A stretch of DNA of 64,000 nt from an uncultured Lachnospiraceae bacterium (GTDB taxonomy: Bacteria; Bacillota; Clostridia; Lachnospirales; Lachnospiraceae): assembly GCA_910587045.1 (NCBI GenBank), contig CAJULG010000002.1, positions 275,132 to 339,131 on the forward strand. The letters are read 5' to 3'. Within the stretch, counting starts at the first letter, position 1. Each line of letters opens with the position of its first letter. Position numbers and translations under genes: made by a program. Below, piece by piece: positions 33,936 through 42,911 of this stretch. Below the pieces are notes generated by a model that worked only from the letters and a program-made list of their open reading frames with translations, searched no databases and was not told where the DNA came from.

Positions 33936-34622
33936 ATGAAACGGGTATTGGTAGTGGATGATGAGAAACTGATCGTTAAGGGGATTAAGTTTAGCCTGGA
34001 ACAGGATGATATGCAGGTGGACTGTGCCTACGATGGAGAGGAGGCAGTTAATCTGGCCAGAAATACGGAGTATGATATTGTTTTGCTTGACATTATGCTG
34101 CCAAAACTGACAGGGCTGGAGGTCTGTCAGCAGATCCGGGAATTTTCAAATATGCCGATCATCATGCTGACTGCGAAGGGTGATGATATGGATAAGATAT
34201 TGGGACTGGAATACGGAGCGGATGATTATATTACAAAGCCGTTTAATATTCTGGAAGTAAAGGCCCGTATTAAAGCGATCATACGAAGAAACGGAAAGAA
34301 GGAAGAGGAACCGGAGCAGGTACGTCGGATCACGACAGGAGATCTGAGTCTGGATTGTGACAGCAGACAGGTATATATTGCCGGCAGAGAGATCAATCTG
34401 ACTGCGAAAGAATTCGACGTACTGGAACTGCTGGTGTTTAATCCCAGTAAGGTATATTCCAGGGAGGTGTTGTTAAAGACCATCTGGGGCAGTGATTATC
34501 CGGGAGATGTCCGGACGGTTGATGTGCATATCCGAAGACTGCGGGAAAAGATTGAGTCAAATCCTGGTGAACCGAAGTATATTCATACGAAGTGGGGTGT
34601 CGGCTATTACTTCCAGGGCTAA
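33936..34622 (+). CDS. OmpR/PhoB family response regulator
   Basis: A 228-residue regulator with an intact receiver (acidic pair Asp8-Asp9, phosphoacceptor Asp52 in LLDIMLP, Lys in ITKPF near 101) and an OmpR-type winged helix (about 130-228; EFDVLELLVFNPSKVYSRE, DVRTVDVHIRRLREKI). The start at 33936 follows GAGGTG; an earlier ATG at 33924 overlaps the comEA stop. It overlaps or abuts the histidine kinase gene, with which it forms a standard pair. The regulated genes are unknown. Confidence 0.92.
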   Translation: MKRVLVVDDEKLIVKGIKFSLEQDDMQVDCAYDGEEAVNLARNTEYDIVLLDIMLPKLTGLEVCQQIREFSNMPIIMLTAKGDDMDKILGLEYGADDYITKPFNILEVKARIKAIIRRNGKKEEEPEQVRRITTGDLSLDCDSRQVYIAGREINLTAKEFDVLELLVFNPSKVYSREVLLKTIWGSDYPGDVRTVDVHIRRLREKIESNPGEPKYIHTKWGVGYYFQG

Positions 34623-36111
34623 ACCGATTTTAAGACAATTAAAGAGCAGTCAGTTCCTGATCTTTATTTTTGTATTACTGGTAACTTTAATCATGATCAT
34701 AGCATATGGCCAGATTTTTCAAAGATCGTATCATAACCGGTCGATCCAGAATAAGATTCTACAGGTTCAAAGTCAGTGTAATATTTTAGCAAGTCAGGTA
34801 CTGTTAAACGATTTCATGATATCCAGTACAACGGACAATTTAAGTATTGAGATCGATCAGCTTGCCAGCATACTGGAGGGCAGGATCATCATCATTGATT
34901 CGGAATATAAGATCGTAAAGGATACATATGCGATTGAGCAGAACAAGTATATGATGTCGAATGATGTTCACGAGATGATGATCGGAAGGCTGCCGAGCAA
35001 ATCCAAAATTCTGGATCAGAACCGGTATGTAGAGATTCTGGTGCCGATTCTGGATTCCTCTGTGGTGACTACAACAATAGAGAATAACACGTCCGGCAGT
35101 AAGACATCGAATACCGGTTCTTCAGATGTCAGACAGGTAAAAGGAGTGATCATCTGTATGGTATCGATTCAGGATCTGATCGAAACGGATGCCTATATGC
35201 AGGAGCAGGGCAGAATCTGGTATGCCTTGTTTATTTTTCTTTCATTTGTTGTATCACTTGTTCTGGCATATGTAATACCAAAACCAATTCGGATATTGAA
35301 CAAAAAACTGAAACAGGTATCGGAAGGGCATCTGGATGAGACCATTGATATGGAAAGCAGCACAGAGATCATGGATTTGACGGAAACATTTAATCATATC
35401 TTATTTAAGCTCCAGTTGCTGGAGAATTCCAGACAGGAGTTTGTTTCTAATGTGTCCCATGAATTAAAGACCCCGATCACATCCATGAAGGTTCTGGCAG
35501 ATTCACTTTTGGTGCAGGAAGATGTACCTGCAGAGATGTATCGGGAGTTTATGACGGATATTGCCGAGGAGATCGAACGGGAGAACAAGATCATTAATGA
35601 TCTGCTGACTCTGGTACGACTGGATAAACAGGCAGTAGATATAAATATTGATACAGTCAGTATTAATATGCTGCTAGAATTACTGCTGAAGCGAATCCGG
35701 CCGATCGCAGCAAAACGGAATATTGAGATCGTATATGAGAGTATGCGGGAGGTTCTGGCTGAGATTGATGAGGTAAAGCTTTCACTGGCATTTGCCAACC
35801 TGATTGAGAATGCAGTTAAATACAATATTGACAATGGCTGGGTCCGGGTGGTTCTGGATGCGGATCATAAGTTTTTCTATGTGAAAGTGACCGATTCCGG
35901 TGTTGGTATTCCGGAGGATTGTCAGGAGCGGGTATTTGAACGGTTTTACCGGGTAGACAAAGCACGATCAAGAGAAACCGGCGGTACAGGACTGGGGCTG
36001 GCCATTACGAGGAATGCGATTCTTCTGCACAAAGGAGCGATCAACCTCTATAGTAAAGAAGGGGAAGGCACCACCTTTACTGTCCGCATCCCGTTAATGT
36101 ATATCGCGTAA
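34597..36111 (+). CDS. Sensor histidine kinase with HAMP domain
   Basis: About 504 residues if the GTG at 34597 is used; the frame stays open further upstream inside the regulator gene, so the start is uncertain. One membrane segment near 16-38, an extracellular sensor of about 165 residues, a second segment near 206-228, a HAMP linker, then the kinase core: His288 in SNVSHELKTPITS, N box (FANLIENAVKYN), and G boxes DSGVGIP and GGTGLGLAI. Architecture resembles WalK/PhoR-type kinases without a PAS domain. It pairs with the response regulator just upstream. Confidence 0.9.
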   Translation: MSAITSRAKPILRQLKSSQFLIFIFVLLVTLIMIIAYGQIFQRSYHNRSIQNKILQVQSQCNILASQVLLNDFMISSTTDNLSIEIDQLASILEGRIIIIDSEYKIVKDTYAIEQNKYMMSNDVHEMMIGRLPSKSKILDQNRYVEILVPILDSSVVTTTIENNTSGSKTSNTGSSDVRQVKGVIICMVSIQDLIETDAYMQEQGRIWYALFIFLSFVVSLVLAYVIPKPIRILNKKLKQVSEGHLDETIDMESSTEIMDLTETFNHILFKLQLLENSRQEFVSNVSHELKTPITSMKVLADSLLVQEDVPAEMYREFMTDIAEEIERENKIINDLLTLVRLDKQAVDINIDTVSINMLLELLLKRIRPIAAKRNIEIVYESMREVLAEIDEVKLSLAFANLIENAVKYNIDNGWVRVVLDADHKFFYVKVTDSGVGIPEDCQERVFERFYRVDKARSRETGGTGLGLAITRNAILLHKGAINLYSKEGEGTTFTVRIPLMYIA

Positions 36112-36131
36112 GCAATGAGCAGCGCCAAAAT

Positions 36132-36151
36132 CATAAGCCGGCAAACTGGCT
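36132..36151 (+). repeat. Left copy of flanking direct repeat
   Basis: Twenty bases beginning CATAAGCCGGCAA; identical to the right copy at 36393-36412 except one base. The copies are 261 bp apart and bracket the hairpin block. Confidence 0.7.
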
Positions 36152-36392
36152 GCTGGCAGACAGGATTGCAGGCTATGATTTTGATAGGGCGAATGCCCGC
36201 TCAACGAGAAACCCGGAGGGTTTCGAGTGCGCTGCGATAAGCCTTGAGGAGGGGCCCGGCGGAAGCTGGATTTGACCTGAGGAGGGGCCCGGCCAAGCCG
36301 GGAGGAGTCCTGAGGTCGGAAGGCACCAGAGTGGAATTGTAGCTCGTAAAGAGCCCTGAAGGCGGATAGCAGTAAAGCGGGAATGAGTGGAA

Positions 36393-36412
36393 CATAAGCC
36401 GGCAATCTGGCT
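36393..36412 (+). repeat. Right copy of flanking direct repeat
   Basis: Nineteen of twenty bases match the copy at 36132-36151. It ends 28 bases before the start of the GerMN gene. Confidence 0.7.
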
Positions 36413-36440
36413 ATAATCATATTACAAAGGAAGGGAAGTA

Positions 36441-37400
36441 ATGATGAAAAGGTGGATAAGTATATTTCTGGCATGTATTTTATTACTGTTCCTGTCCGGT
36501 TGTACTGACGAAGGCGTTACGACAACGGAAGTGGCAGAGATGCCGGATAATATGATATACATGTATTATATTGATAGTACAACCTATGAGCTTTTGCAGA
36601 TACCTTATGAAATGAAGGAAACAGAAACGGAGGCAGAGGCTATAGAAAGCATTTTAAATGAGATGTACAGTGAATTGCCGGATGGTCAGAATAATCTGAT
36701 TTCCAGTTCCATGCGGTTATTGCGTAGTGCGTTCCACAAGGATACCGGACTGGCCCGGGTTGTCGTAAATGTTGCAAATGAGCTGAATGATCAGTATATT
36801 GAGGTTCTGGCAAAGGCGGCAATTACCAGGACACTTTGCCAACTGGAGTATGTGGAAACTGTGCAGTTTGAAATCTATGATTCCTCCACGATCGGCGGCG
36901 GGGCTATGTATGAGGATTATGATGCAGTATCCTTTGTAGATGCCGAGAAAGAAGGCGGTTTTCTGCAACGTGGTAATATTACCTTGTATTTTGCCACGGA
37001 GCGAGGGGATAAACTGCTGGAATATTCGAAGTCCGTGGAAATCACAAATAATATCTCGATCGAACAGTTGGTCATTGAATCCCTGATCACAGGGCCGCTA
37101 AGGGAAGGCTTTTATCAGACCATACCAAACGGGACAACCTTAAGGAAGATATCAGTGAAGGATGGGGTCTGTTATGTGGATCTATCCAGTGATTTTAATA
37201 ATACATTAGATACCTGTATGGATTCCGTCACCATATATTCTGTTGTAAATTCCCTGTGTGAGCTTCCGACCGTGAGCAAGGTGCAGTTTCTGATCAATGG
37301 AGAGAAGCAGGAGCTGTATCGGGCAGCGATTCCGTTTGATGGTATGTTTGAACGGGAAACGACTCTTGTACAGGAGGAGAATAAGGTAGAAGAAAAATAA
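36441..37400 (+). CDS. GerMN domain lipoprotein
   Basis: A 319-residue lipoprotein: signal with lipobox LSGC near residues 18-21, then two GerMN-like modules. The second, about 175-295 (ITLYFATERGDKLL, VIESLITGP, VDLSSDFNN), is canonical; the first is more divergent. GerMN domains occur in the spore germination and sporulation protein GerM and in lipoproteins linked to two-component systems such as LpqB. The location after a sensor kinase fits the latter, so it may modulate the kinase outside the cell. AAGGAAGGGAAG precedes the tandem ATGs. Confidence 0.83.
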   Translation: MMKRWISIFLACILLLFLSGCTDEGVTTTEVAEMPDNMIYMYYIDSTTYELLQIPYEMKETETEAEAIESILNEMYSELPDGQNNLISSSMRLLRSAFHKDTGLARVVVNVANELNDQYIEVLAKAAITRTLCQLEYVETVQFEIYDSSTIGGGAMYEDYDAVSFVDAEKEGGFLQRGNITLYFATERGDKLLEYSKSVEITNNISIEQLVIESLITGPLREGFYQTIPNGTTLRKISVKDGVCYVDLSSDFNNTLDTCMDSVTIYSVVNSLCELPTVSKVQFLINGEKQELYRAAIPFDGMFERETTLVQEENKVEEK

Positions 37401-37421
37401 ACAGTCTGGAAAGGAAACTAT

Positions 37422-39887
37422 ATGACGAAACGGCCATTACTGTTTGGAGTCATGGCATTTGTATTCGGTGAGCTGGCAGGATTAAACAGGTACATGGCAA
37501 TGGGGCTTGGCATGGTAACGCTTCTGCTTCTCCTTTGGAGTATTTGGAATCGGAGAAGAGGCGCGGAAACCATGCCTGTTTTTGTGCCGGTTCTTTGCGG
37601 TTGTATTCTGTTGGGAATTCTAAACGGGTATCGCTGCAGGCTTCCGGATCGATTCCGGGAGGAAATACAGGAAGCATTGCAGGAGGGAACAGTCTCCTGC
37701 GTAGCAGAGGGAAGGGTAAAGAGGATTGAAAACCGGGATGATCAGCAGGTATTGCAAATACAGACCGATTACATAGCATTCAGAAATTATAATTCAAAAG
37801 GAAAGACGACAGAAAGAAACTCTGATTTTTCCGCTCGAACGTATATCATACAAATCTATGTGACGGAACAGGAGGAGGATTCTCAACCTGTCATCGGAAG
37901 CCGGATACGCTGTGAATTCGATATCAGGGTACCGGCAGAGCCGACCAATCCCGGAGAATTTAACGGAAAGCACTATTATCAGGCAAGAGGAATTGATTTT
38001 TTGGGATATACCAGACGGATTACAGTTGTTGCAGACAGACGGGCCGGCGTTCTTCAATGGATGCTCAGACTGCAGGATCGGGCCCGACAGATGTTTTATA
38101 AAGAGATGTCCGGGAAAAATGCCGGACTTATGAGTGCGATGCTGTTAGGTACAGGCTGGGAACTGGATTCAGAAATCCGAAGGTTGTTTCAGCGCAATGG
38201 GATCGCACATATTCTGGCGATTTCCGCCCTGCATATATCCATAATCGGAGGTGTAGGCTACCGGTTTCTGAGAAGGGCCGGTTGTTCCTATACCAGTGCC
38301 GGGATCCCGGTCATGCTGATCTTATTGCTCTATGGCTGGATGACTGGCTTTGGCGCTTCCACGATTCGGGCAGTTCTTATGTTTCTTCTCATGCTCTGGG
38401 CAGATATTCTGGGCCGGACTTATGATATGTTGACTGCAATGGCAATCGCCTGTCTTCTTATGCTGCTTGAGAATCCTGATCGGCTGTGGGACGCCGGTTT
38501 TTTGTTATCCTTTAGCGCAGTATTTGCCCTGGGTGCTGTGGTACCGATCGTACAGAACGCGGTTGACGGGCGGCAGGAGCCGGCTGGGACACGAAGAGAG
38601 CGCGGAAAGACGCTCCTGAAGATTCGACGGTATCTGATCAAAAGTCTTTTGTCGGGTCTGGTGTTACAGGCTGTAACTGCACCTGTTGTCGTTTACTTTT
38701 ATTATAATTATCCCGTCTATGGTGTGTTTTTAAATCTCATCGTAGTACCGCTTATGACACCGGTGGTCATCTGTGGCTGCTGCAGTGTGTTGTTATATCC
38801 GTTCCTGCCATGGCTTGGAACTGCGCTACTGCTTCCCTGTGAGTGGATATTAAATCTCTTCCAGGCACTTTGCAGGGGAGCGGAAGCCCTGCCGGGGGCA
38901 GTATGGCGCATAGGCGCAGTTTCTCTCTGGGAAATCGGGATCTATTACGGAATGCTTGCGTTGATTCTGCTCTTCTTTTGTTATGGCAAACAGATCCGGG
39001 CGGTTCTGCTCTGTATAATACTGTTTCTGTGCATCTTATTTCGTGGCGGCCAGGAGCTTCGGATCGTCATGCTGGATGTGGGACAGGGAGATGGTATTCT
39101 GATGAAAACACCAGGAGGATATGCTATGCTCTTTGACGGGGGAAGCAGTTCCCGGTCTTCGATTGGAGAATATGTACTGACACCGGCACTCAACTATTAT
39201 GGGTGCAGCTCTCTGGATTACATATTTGTCAGCCATATGGATCAGGATCATATAAATGGAATTACGGAATGCATTGCTTTATCACAGGATGGGGGAATCC
39301 CGGTCCGTCATCTGGTGGTTCCGGCCCTTGCAGAAACAGAAGCCGAATATCGTCCGTTACTGGAGCAGGCGGAACAGGCAGGGATACCGATTTTGTTCCT
39401 GCAGCCGGGAGATCATCTGCTGATTGACCGGCTCCGGGTGACCTGTCTGTATCCGGATGTACCATCTGATGCTCCAGAGACTGGAAATATTTCTCTCACC
39501 AGAAATGATCGCTCCATGGTTCTTTCCGTCTCGTATCTGGAATTCCATATGCTGTTTACCGGTGATCTGGAACAGAAGGGCGAGGAGGTTCTGATACAGG
39601 AGCATGAAGAATGGTTACAAGAGAAATATACTATATTGAAGACGGGGCACCATGGTTCCTCCGGTTCTTCCTCCATGGAATTTCTGGAAAGGATTCAGCC
39701 GGATCTGGCTTTGATTTCCTGCGGCAGACAAAATCTCTATGGACATCCGCATACCGAGACTCTGGAACGCCTGAGACATGCAGGCTGTCGCATTTTTGGT
39801 ACGCCGGAAAAGGGTGCGATTGAGATCCGTACAGATGGAAAATGGATGAAAGTTCACTTTTTTAATGCACAGGAGGAAGGTTTGTGA
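37422..39887 (+). CDS. comEC: ComEC/Rec2 DNA uptake channel
   Basis: Membrane channel for single-stranded DNA in natural transformation. The 821 residues comprise an N-terminal soluble/OB-like DUF4131 part (about 60-205), a competence domain with roughly ten membrane segments (AHILAISALHISIIGG near 265, FGASTIRAVLMFLL near 308), and a C-terminal metallo-beta-lactamase domain from about 545 (LDVGQGDGILM, VSHMDQDHINGI, LFTGDLE, LKTGHHGSSGSSS). The nuclease-like zinc motif is complete, suggesting it degrades the non-transferred strand. It is intact, supporting competence ability or its remnant. It is followed by holA as in most Firmicutes. Confidence 0.95.
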   Translation: MTKRPLLFGVMAFVFGELAGLNRYMAMGLGMVTLLLLLWSIWNRRRGAETMPVFVPVLCGCILLGILNGYRCRLPDRFREEIQEALQEGTVSCVAEGRVKRIENRDDQQVLQIQTDYIAFRNYNSKGKTTERNSDFSARTYIIQIYVTEQEEDSQPVIGSRIRCEFDIRVPAEPTNPGEFNGKHYYQARGIDFLGYTRRITVVADRRAGVLQWMLRLQDRARQMFYKEMSGKNAGLMSAMLLGTGWELDSEIRRLFQRNGIAHILAISALHISIIGGVGYRFLRRAGCSYTSAGIPVMLILLLYGWMTGFGASTIRAVLMFLLMLWADILGRTYDMLTAMAIACLLMLLENPDRLWDAGFLLSFSAVFALGAVVPIVQNAVDGRQEPAGTRRERGKTLLKIRRYLIKSLLSGLVLQAVTAPVVVYFYYNYPVYGVFLNLIVVPLMTPVVICGCCSVLLYPFLPWLGTALLLPCEWILNLFQALCRGAEALPGAVWRIGAVSLWEIGIYYGMLALILLFFCYGKQIRAVLLCIILFLCILFRGGQELRIVMLDVGQGDGILMKTPGGYAMLFDGGSSSRSSIGEYVLTPALNYYGCSSLDYIFVSHMDQDHINGITECIALSQDGGIPVRHLVVPALAETEAEYRPLLEQAEQAGIPILFLQPGDHLLIDRLRVTCLYPDVPSDAPETGNISLTRNDRSMVLSVSYLEFHMLFTGDLEQKGEEVLIQEHEEWLQEKYTILKTGHHGSSGSSSMEFLERIQPDLALISCGRQNLYGHPHTETLERLRHAGCRIFGTPEKGAIEIRTDGKWMKVHFFNAQEEGL

Positions 39888-39935
39888 TAAAATGACCTGT
39901 GGAGTGAATTATGAGAACGCAGTTTGAGGTGCGTT

Positions 39936-40925
39936 ATGAAGACGATCAATGAACATATAAAGAAAAATGAGTGGAAGCATTTCTATTTACTGTATGGTGA
40001 GGAAGCGTATCTGCGTCATCAGTACCGGGACAAGCTGCAACATGCGATCTGCCCGGAAGCGGATGATATGAATATCAGCCGTTTTGAAGGAAAAGGGATT
40101 TCTACGGTTGAAGTGTCAGATCTTGCAGATACCCTTCCCTTTTTTTCAGAAAGACGATTGATCATCATTGAAGAAAGCGGCTGGTTCAAGCATGGAACCG
40201 ATGGATTCGAGGAACGGATGAAACAGTTTCCGGATACCACTTACCTGATCTTTGTGGAAAGTGAAGTGGACAAGCGGAACAGACTGTTTAAGCTGGTGAA
40301 GGATGCGGGCTATGCGGCGGAGATGAAGCTGCCGAAGGATAAGGAGCTTTTATCCTGGATTGCGTTACAGTGTAAGGGAGAAGGAAAGCAGATAAGTGCT
40401 TCGGCGGCCCAATATCTGTTAGAACAGAACGGGGTCAGTATGTATCTGCTGCAGATGGAGCTGGAAAAGGTATTTTCCTATACTATCGGCCAGGATCAGA
40501 TCACACTGGAGGCGGTGCGGGAGATCTGTAGTACACAGGCGGAAAATCAGATGTTTGATATGCTGGATGCGATCGGTAACCAGGATCGGGAGAAGGCGCT
40601 GACGCTTTATCATGATCTGCTGGCACTGCGGGAACCGGCAATGCGTATTTTGTTTTTACTGACCCGTCAGATCAATATTCTGTTACAGGTCAGTGAACTG
40701 GTACGACTGAATACGGATTCAACGGGTATTGCATCCAGGGCAGGGATTCCTCCCTTTACCGTCGGGAAATACAAGAGTCAGATCCGACACTTTTCTTATG
40801 AGAGGCTCCTTGGTATGCTGGAGGAGTGTCAGGAGGTGGAAGCAGGTATTAAGCGCGGCCGGTATCAGGATATTATAGGAGTAGAGCTGTTAATTACAGG
40901 CTTCTCTGCTCGATCAACGAAGTAA
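39936..40925 (+). CDS. holA: DNA polymerase III delta subunit
   Basis: Clamp-loader subunit that opens the beta clamp. The 329-residue protein starts MKTINEHI and shows FYLLYGEEAYLRHQYRD near 15-31, typical of HolA, followed by the collar domain. GAGGTG is seven bases upstream of the ATG at 39936; a TTG at 39924 in frame is rejected. The gene lies 48 bp after comEC, matching the conserved comEC-holA(yqeN)-rpsT neighbourhood of Firmicutes. Confidence 0.93.
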   Translation: MKTINEHIKKNEWKHFYLLYGEEAYLRHQYRDKLQHAICPEADDMNISRFEGKGISTVEVSDLADTLPFFSERRLIIIEESGWFKHGTDGFEERMKQFPDTTYLIFVESEVDKRNRLFKLVKDAGYAAEMKLPKDKELLSWIALQCKGEGKQISASAAQYLLEQNGVSMYLLQMELEKVFSYTIGQDQITLEAVREICSTQAENQMFDMLDAIGNQDREKALTLYHDLLALREPAMRILFLLTRQINILLQVSELVRLNTDSTGIASRAGIPPFTVGKYKSQIRHFSYERLLGMLEECQEVEAGIKRGRYQDIIGVELLITGFSARSTK

Positions 40926-40944
40926 GATGATTTGGAGGTAACAA

Positions 40945-42348
40945 ATGGGCGGATTTTTTGGCGTAGCAGCAAAGGAAGAATGTGTATTTGATCTATTCTT
41001 TGGAACGGATTATCATTCACATTTAGGAACCAGGCGGGCAGGTATGGCAGTATACGGGGAACATGGCTTTGACAAGGCGATTCACCAGATTGAAAATGCG
41101 CCGTTTCGGACGAAGTTCGAGAAGGAAGCCAATACCATGCACGGATATATGGGAATCGGATGTATCTCTGATTTTGAGGCGCAGCCGATCCTGGTCCGGT
41201 CTCATCATGGTTCCTTTGCGATCACTACGATCGGCAAGATCAATAATGCAGATGCGATCATCGATATGATCCTGAAGAATAATACGCATTTTTTTGAAAT
41301 GAGCAATGGTGACATCAATGCAACGGAATTAGTGGCAGCGATCATTAATCAGAAGGAGAATTTTATTGATGGAATCCGTTATGCGCAGGAGATCATCGAA
41401 GGGTCCATGTCTATGCTGATCCTGACACCGAAGGGAATCTACTGTGCCAGGGATAAATACGGGCGGACTCCGATCTCCATTGGAAAAAAGGCGGATGCAT
41501 ATTGTGCTTCTTTTGAAAGCTTTGCTTATCTGAATCTGGGTTATACTATGGAGCGGGAGCTGGGCCCGGGAGAGGTCGTGGTTATGGATGCTTCCGGTGT
41601 AAAGACGCTGGTTACTCCGGGAACGGATATGAAGATCTGTACCTTTTTGTGGATATATTATGGTTATCCACCGTCTGTATATGAAGGGGTCAATGTGGAG
41701 GAGATGCGTTACCGCTGTGGACAGTTACTGGCAAAACGGGATCATGTGAAGCCGGATATTGTGGCAGGCGTACCGGATTCCGGAACTGCCCATGCGATTG
41801 GTTATGCCAATGCATCAGGGGTACCGTTTTCCAGACCGTTCATCAAGTATACACCTACCTGGCCGAGATCCTTTATGCCTACCATGCAAAGTAAGCGGGA
41901 TCTGATCGCTAAGATGAAGCTGATCCCGGTAGAGCAGTTGATTCAGGGTAAGAGTCTGTTGTTGATCGACGATTCCATTGTCCGGGGGACGCAGCTTCGG
42001 GAAACCACGGAGTTTCTGTATGAAAGCGGTGCAAAGGAGGTACATATCCGGCCTGCCTGCCCGCCATTGATCTTCGGCTGTAAGTATCTGAATTTTTCCC
42101 GATCAAAATCAGAAATGGAATTGATTACCCGGGTCGTGATCCAGGAACTGGAGGATGGTGAGGTAACGGACGAAGTGCTCCGTGAGTATGCGGACTATAA
42201 TTCTGAAAAATATGAGAAGATGATCGCACGTATCTGTGAAAAACTGAATTTTACTTCTCTGCGCTTTCACCGGCTGGATGATATGATCGAAGCGGTGGGG
42301 ATCGAACCGTGTAAGCTGTGTACCTACTGCTGGAGCGGGAAAGAGTAG
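40945..42348 (+). CDS. PurF-like protein lacking the glutaminase cysteine
   Basis: A 467-residue relative of glutamine PRPP amidotransferase. The N-terminal Ntn-hydrolase domain starts MGGFFG where PurF has MCG(I/V)xG: the nucleophile Cys is Gly. Other N-domain features (YHSHLGTRRAGMAVYG, GYMGIGCISD) remain. The PRPP loop LLIDDSIVRGTQ near 340-351 is intact. Cysteines matching the Fe4S4 ligands of Bacillus PurF are present: KICTF near 232, FGCKY near 375 and the terminal CKLCTYC. It may use free ammonia or have a different role. It is not in a purine operon; it sits between holA and rpsT. A similar form exists in other anaerobes, from memory. Confidence 0.8.
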   Translation: MGGFFGVAAKEECVFDLFFGTDYHSHLGTRRAGMAVYGEHGFDKAIHQIENAPFRTKFEKEANTMHGYMGIGCISDFEAQPILVRSHHGSFAITTIGKINNADAIIDMILKNNTHFFEMSNGDINATELVAAIINQKENFIDGIRYAQEIIEGSMSMLILTPKGIYCARDKYGRTPISIGKKADAYCASFESFAYLNLGYTMERELGPGEVVVMDASGVKTLVTPGTDMKICTFLWIYYGYPPSVYEGVNVEEMRYRCGQLLAKRDHVKPDIVAGVPDSGTAHAIGYANASGVPFSRPFIKYTPTWPRSFMPTMQSKRDLIAKMKLIPVEQLIQGKSLLLIDDSIVRGTQLRETTEFLYESGAKEVHIRPACPPLIFGCKYLNFSRSKSEMELITRVVIQELEDGEVTDEVLREYADYNSEKYEKMIARICEKLNFTSLRFHRLDDMIEAVGIEPCKLCTYCWSGKE

Positions 42349-42360
42349 CAGGAAGCGCAT

Positions 42361-42400
42361 AAAGAAAGACCGTTCGCAAACATGCAAACGGTCTTTCTTT
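42361..42400. terminator. Bidirectional terminator
   Basis: Fourteen-base perfect arms AAAGAAAGACCGTT and complement with a 12-base loop, between the convergent PurF-like and rpsT genes. It ends in CTTT with A/T-rich flanks on both sides. Confidence 0.9.
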
Positions 42401-42432
42401 GGGTTAATATAATTATAATCCGGATCTTAAGG

Positions 42433-42696
42433 TTAAGCCATTTTATTAACAGCAGCAGCCATACGGGATACCTTTCTGGAAACGGTATTCTTGTGATATA
42501 CCCCCTTGGAACAAGCCTTGCTTAATTCTGAGGTTGCTGTTGCCAGTAAACTCTTTGCAGAATCCTTGTCACCCGCAGCTATGGCAGCCTCAAGCTTCCG
42601 GATGATGGTCTTTACCTTAGATTTAATCATTTTGTTTCTTAAGGTCTTGGTCTCGATGACCTTAATTCTCTTTTTCGCAGATTTGATATTAGCCAA
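42433..42696 (-). CDS. rpsT: 30S ribosomal protein S20
   Basis: An 87-residue very basic protein with the typical start ANIKSAKKRIKV and the late LHKNT-like stretch (GVYHKNTVSRKVSRM). The initiation codon is TTG, preceded by GGAGGTG at 6 bases. E. coli rpsT also begins with UUG, and that codon is involved in its autoregulation. The gene is on the strand opposite to its neighbours holA/PurF-like and gpr, as in many Firmicutes. Confidence 0.97.
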   Translation of the reverse strand: MANIKSAKKRIKVIETKTLRNKMIKSKVKTIIRKLEAAIAAGDKDSAKSLLATATSELSKACSKGVYHKNTVSRKVSRMAAAVNKMA

Positions 42697-42911
42697 ATCC
42701 TACACCTCCATACCTGTTATTCTTCTATCTGTTATTATCATGTGCAGTCTACATCAAAACCGGACACGGACAATCTAATGCAAACATACTATTACATAAT
42801 AAACAGGAAGATTTCGTTTGTCAATGCTTTTTTATGACAATCCTGCGAATTCATGACCAGATCGGGAATATTTTGGAGATTAATACAAATACTGTTTTTG
42901 AGGTGATAAAA

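Larger units (their letters stand above)
36112..36440. other. Structured GC-rich intergenic block, possible ncRNA or repeat element
   Basis: A 329-base gap with no believable protein gene and higher GC than its AT-rich surroundings. It is packed with short hairpins: GGGC-GAAT-GCCC at 36187-36198, GAAACCC-GGA-GGGTTTC at 36208-36224, CCCGGC-CAA-GCCGGG at 36288-36302, GCTC-GTAAA-GAGC at 36342-36354. TGAGGAGGGGCCCGGC occurs twice (36245-36260 and 36278-36293). Near-identical 20-base direct repeats flank the block. It may be a transcribed structured RNA or a genome-wide interspersed repeat; I do not recognise it as a named family. Confidence 0.55.

Noticed and set aside
34492..34596. Longer N-terminus of the histidine kinase
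   Set aside because: It lies wholly inside the response regulator gene in another frame and encodes no conserved feature; a GTG near the regulator's end is more plausible.
36094..36474. Minus-strand frame of 126 codons over the structured intergenic block
   Set aside because: Low-complexity product rich in Pro, Arg and Ser, overlapping the flanking genes at both ends; better explained as non-coding structured DNA.
42834..42911. Forespore sigma-G promoter of gpr
   Set aside because: gpr should be sigma-G dependent, but no pair of elements with convincing sequence and spacing could be identified by eye in the region.
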